A DNA stretch of 64,000 bases from Prorocentrum cordatum (taxonomy: Eukaryota > Sar > Dinophyceae > Prorocentrales > Prorocentraceae). The stretch is taken from NCBI GenBank assembly GCA_963575745.1, contig CAUYUJ010011270.1, positions 248,001 to 312,000 of the forward strand. The letters run 5' to 3'. Of the stretch, positions 61,320 through 64,000 are shown in pieces. Position 1 is the stretch's first letter. Each line of letters begins with the position of its first letter. A model generated the notes under the pieces. It did no database searches and had not been told where the DNA came from. It saw only the letters and a list, made by a program, of their open reading frames with translations. The position numbers and the translations under genes were made by a program.

Positions 61320-61515
61320 CGTGATGTGTATGCATGTGTGCATATTTGTTTATATATGTATACATACATATATATATGTATGTATGTATATATATATAAA
61401 TATACATAAATATATACGTGTGTGTATACGTACATACACACATACATACATCCATGCATACATGGATGCATGCATGAATACACACGGAAAAGAAACACAA
61501 ACATACGTTCAGACA
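61320..61515. repeat. TATG/CATA-rich degenerate microsatellite
   Basis: Mixed TATG, TACA and CATG steps with interruptions. It is followed by an inverted repeat at 61,541. Confidence 0.85.
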
Positions 61516-61540
61516 TGCATACGTTGGAAAGAGAGGCGGC

Positions 61541-61574
61541 AACGTGCTCCGGCTTCGCGTTTCCGGAGCATGTT
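61541..61574. repeat. TGCTCCGG inverted repeat, copy 1
   Basis: AACGTGCTCCGG and CCGGAGCATGTT arms around a 10-base loop. A second copy lies at 61,794-61,827; both follow GAGAGGCGGC. Confidence 0.85.
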
Positions 61575-61793
61575 GTGCGAGAGGCGCCGTGCCAGAATAC
61601 GCCCAGTGGCCGGCAGACGGCCCAAGAACCTTTGGAGACCGCTTCTGAGGGGATCTACTGGGAGCACCCTGGGGGCCTCTGAGCGGCCTTGTGGGGCCTC
61701 CTGGCGGCCTCTTGAGGTAAAGGCTGGAGCTTAGGGTGCACGGTTGTCCACTGGAGTCTTCATTAGGCACCGAACGCTGGAAGGAGAGGCGGC

Positions 61794-61827
61794 AACGTGC
61801 TCCGGCAGCGCGTTTCCGGAGCATGTT
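61794..61827. repeat. TGCTCCGG inverted repeat, copy 2
   Basis: Same arms as 61,541-61,574 with a CAGCGCGTTT loop. Similar to TTCCGG...CCGGAA in the chain (27,530; 36,670; 53,339). Confidence 0.85.
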
Positions 61828-63150
61828 TGGGGGACCTCGGTAGGCAGTTTTGAAGCCTCTCGGAAGCCGTTTTGGGGCCTCTCGAGGCCTCTTTTGGGCC
61901 TCTTAGTGGCCTTCTGGGCTGTCTTCGGGGCCTCTGGGGGCTTCCTGGGGGCATCTTGGGGCGGAGAGCTCGATTGTTCGGTGCGTGTTCCCACTCTTGG
62001 GCCGCTCTTGGCGCCCTCTTGGGGCTCTCCTGGGCTGTCTTGGGCGGGCCTGGGGACAGTCTTAAGGCTCTCTTGGGCCGTCTTCGGCCTATCTTGGGGG
62101 TCTCTTGGGCTGTGTTGGAGCGGTCTGGGGAGCCTCTGGGCGGGTCTAGGAGCGTCGGAAAGCCGAAACAGCGAGGAAGCAAAACAAAAAAGAAAAAACA
62201 CATGAAAATCAACTATTTTCGCCTCTCTGGCCGCTCGTCGGCGGCATCTTCATGCCTCTTGGGGCGTCTTGGGGGACGTCCTCGGCAGCTTAAGACGCGT
62301 CGTGGGCCCCTGGAGACACCTGCAGGCGGTCTTGGGAGCGTCTCGAGAACGTCTGGGGCCGCCGGGACGGCTGTCCGAGGGCTCCTGCGGCCTTCTACGG
62401 GCCCTCTTCGGCCGTCTTGGGCGGGTCTGGGGGCAGTCTTGGGGCTCTCTTGGGCCGTCTGGGAGCTCTGTTGGAGGCTCCTGGGCCGTCTTGGAGCGGT
62501 CTGGGGAGCCTGTGCGGCGGTCTTGGAGCGTCGGGAAATCAACACAGCGAGTAAGCAAAAACATTGAAAATACGCATGAAAATCAACAATATTCGCGTCT
62601 CTGGCCGCTCGTCGGCGGCATCTTCACGCCTCTCGGGGCGTCTTGGGGGACGTCCTCGGCAGCTTAAGACGCATCGCGGGCCGCTGGAGACACCTGGAGG
62701 CGGTCTTCGGAGTGTCTCGAAACCGTCTGGGGCCGCCGGGACGGCTGTCCGAGGGTTCCTGGGGACTTTTTGGGCTCTCTTGGGCCGTCTTGGGGCGAGT
62801 CTGGGGGCAGTCTTGGGGCTCTCTTGGGCCGTTTTGGGGCTCTCTTGGGGGCCTCTGGGGCCGTCTTCGAGCGGTCTCGGGAGCCTCTTGGGCGGTCTTG
62901 GAGCGTCGGAAAGCCGAAACAGGGAGAATGCAAAAAAAAAAAAAAAATCTAATGAAAATCAGCGATTTGGGCCTCTCGGGCCGCTCTAGGGCGGCATCTT
63001 GAAGCGTCTTGGGACGTCTTGGGGGGGCTTCCTGGGTAATTTAAAACGTATCGTGGGCGGATGGAGACGCCTGGAGGCGGTCTGGGGAACGTCTCGAGAC
63101 CGTCCAGGGCTGCCGGGACGGCTGTCTGAGGGCTCCCGACGGCGATTTCA
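61828..63150. repeat. about 375-bp tandem repeat, three copies
   Basis: The A-rich marker ATGAAAATCA begins at about 62,202, 62,576 and 62,952, spacing 374-376. Units contain GGCGGCATCTTCA, GGGGCCGCCGGGACGGCTGT and degenerate CTTGGGGCC repeats. No gene. Confidence 0.85.
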
Positions 63151-63283
63151 GCCCTCCCAGAGGCGGGCCCGGGCCCCAGGCCCCACATTTGTGGTCGAGG
63201 TTCGGGCCCCCGGGAGCGTCCTGCAGCCCCGTGGCCCCCATGGGGGTCCGAGGTGCCAATCTGGCGGCCCCAGGTCCCGTTCC

Positions 63284-63287
63284 CCGG

Positions 63288-63331
<44 letters not shown>

Positions 63332-63354
63332 AGACTGCAGTGGCGCTTCGCGCC
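63284..63354. repeat. (TA)n-(CA)n microsatellite plus small hairpin
   Basis: Left edge TTCCCCGGTATGTATA, then TA and CA repeats, then GGCGCTTCGCGCC (63,342-63,354). Confidence 0.9.
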
Positions 63355-63890
63355 ATGCACCTTGGTCCTTGAAGTTTGGCTTGCAGGCGGAATGGCAGGA
63401 AGGTTAAGCCGACAATTTAGCGATAACTCCTGGTTGCCTTTTCCGACATCGCCGCTATAATGATGTTATTCGTTATCCTTCCTCCATGTTTATTGTTCCT
63501 TATTTTCGCCATACCCTGCGCATTCTCCACATCCTCCTCAGCTCTTTTTTGCGGAAGCTCCTCCTTGGAGAGCCTCTAGGGGCCTCACAAAAGTTGTTTC
63601 GGGCTTTCTTAAGGCCTTCTGGAGGCCTCCTGGGCGTATTCTGGGGGCCTCCGGGGGCTTCCTCGGGCCACCAGGCCTCCAACCGCCGTCTCCCTGAACG
63701 ACCGAATCACGATTTGGAATTATTCGGAGGGTGTCTTTGGGCCATCTTGGGCCGCCATGGGGCTCTCTGAGGGCCATCTTGGACCCGTGTTGTGCCGTTT
63801 TGGGGCTCTTTTGGACTGCCTGGAAGCCCTTTCGGATGGTTGTGGGGCGATTTGGGAGCCTCCCAGGCGGCTTCGGAAACCCAGAAGACC
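63342..63890. repeat. dispersed repeat module E, copy 2
   Basis: Matches 56,623-57,175. Both begin at the small hairpin and end in CTTGGGGCC-type repeats. Confidence 0.85.
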
Positions 63891-64000
63891 GCCGTTTTGG
63901 AGCGTCGGGAGGCCGAAAAGAGGAGAACCCTAAAATTCACAAAACAAAGCAAAAAAAAATATGCTAACGGAATTCCCCACATAAAGAGATTAACGATTTC
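63891..64000. repeat. end of CTTGGGGCC-type repeats
   Basis: Closes with GGAGCGTCGGGAGGCCGAAA and an A-rich break, as in other units. Continues beyond the window. Confidence 0.5.

Noticed and set aside
1-64000. tRNA, rRNA, spliced-leader RNA or telomere repeats
   Set aside because: Looked for by eye, including the dinoflagellate spliced-leader core; none was seen, although degenerate copies could be missed.

Overview
This window looks like a repeat-dense, gene-poor piece of a dinoflagellate nuclear genome. The evidence is high GC, no recognisable host gene, Ty1/copia retrotransposons with CCCH-type Gag zinc fingers, a LINE with an RNase H tail, and huge tracts of short degenerate repeats. 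A Prorocentrum-like species is only a guess. Nothing bacterial or viral is needed to explain it. Layout: 1-4.9 kb has no recognisable gene apart from a decayed reverse-transcriptase relic on the minus strand. 4,915-22,851 is one complete minus-strand LTR retrotransposon of 17.9 kb (element 1), with 197-bp LTRs (TGTG...CACA), a 5-bp target duplication TCGTC, a primer-binding site and a polypurine tract. Its Gag, protease, integrase, RT and RNase H are damaged by stops and frameshifts. They are followed by about 8 kb of extra coding sequence in three overlapping frames (1015, 777 and 872 codons). The middle extra frame contains what reads as a Tpt1/KptA RNA 2'-phosphotransferase domain. 23-29 kb and 33-36.8 kb are non-coding repeat chains, separated by a decayed LINE (29.4-33.3 kb). 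36,798-45,999 is a second, younger copia element (element 2, 9.2 kb, 181-bp LTRs, target duplication TCGGG) with intact Gag-protease and Pol frames. Its Pol carries an N-terminal methyltransferase-like domain and a C-terminal membrane segment. 46-54 kb repeats the same non-coding chain, interrupted by two insertions built of 89-90-bp tandem arrays with matching heads and tails. 54-64 kb holds more repeat modules, microsatellites, an octamer array and one stretch that looks weakly coding. How the parts relate: the non-coding chain occurs three times (26.1-28.3; 34.9-36.8 continuing at 46.0-46.6; 46.7-47.2 continuing at 49.7-50.6 and 52.9-54.1 kb). Comparing copies exposes empty sites for element 2 and for both array units, so these insertions can be read directly from the window. 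A palindromic hairpin with a GCGCTTCGCGC core marks many module borders and usually sits beside a microsatellite. The strongest candidates for something undescribed are the Tpt1-like accessory gene set of element 1 with its dispersed 19-bp palindromic motif, the array-bearing insertion units, and the microsatellite-plus-hairpin composite repeat.
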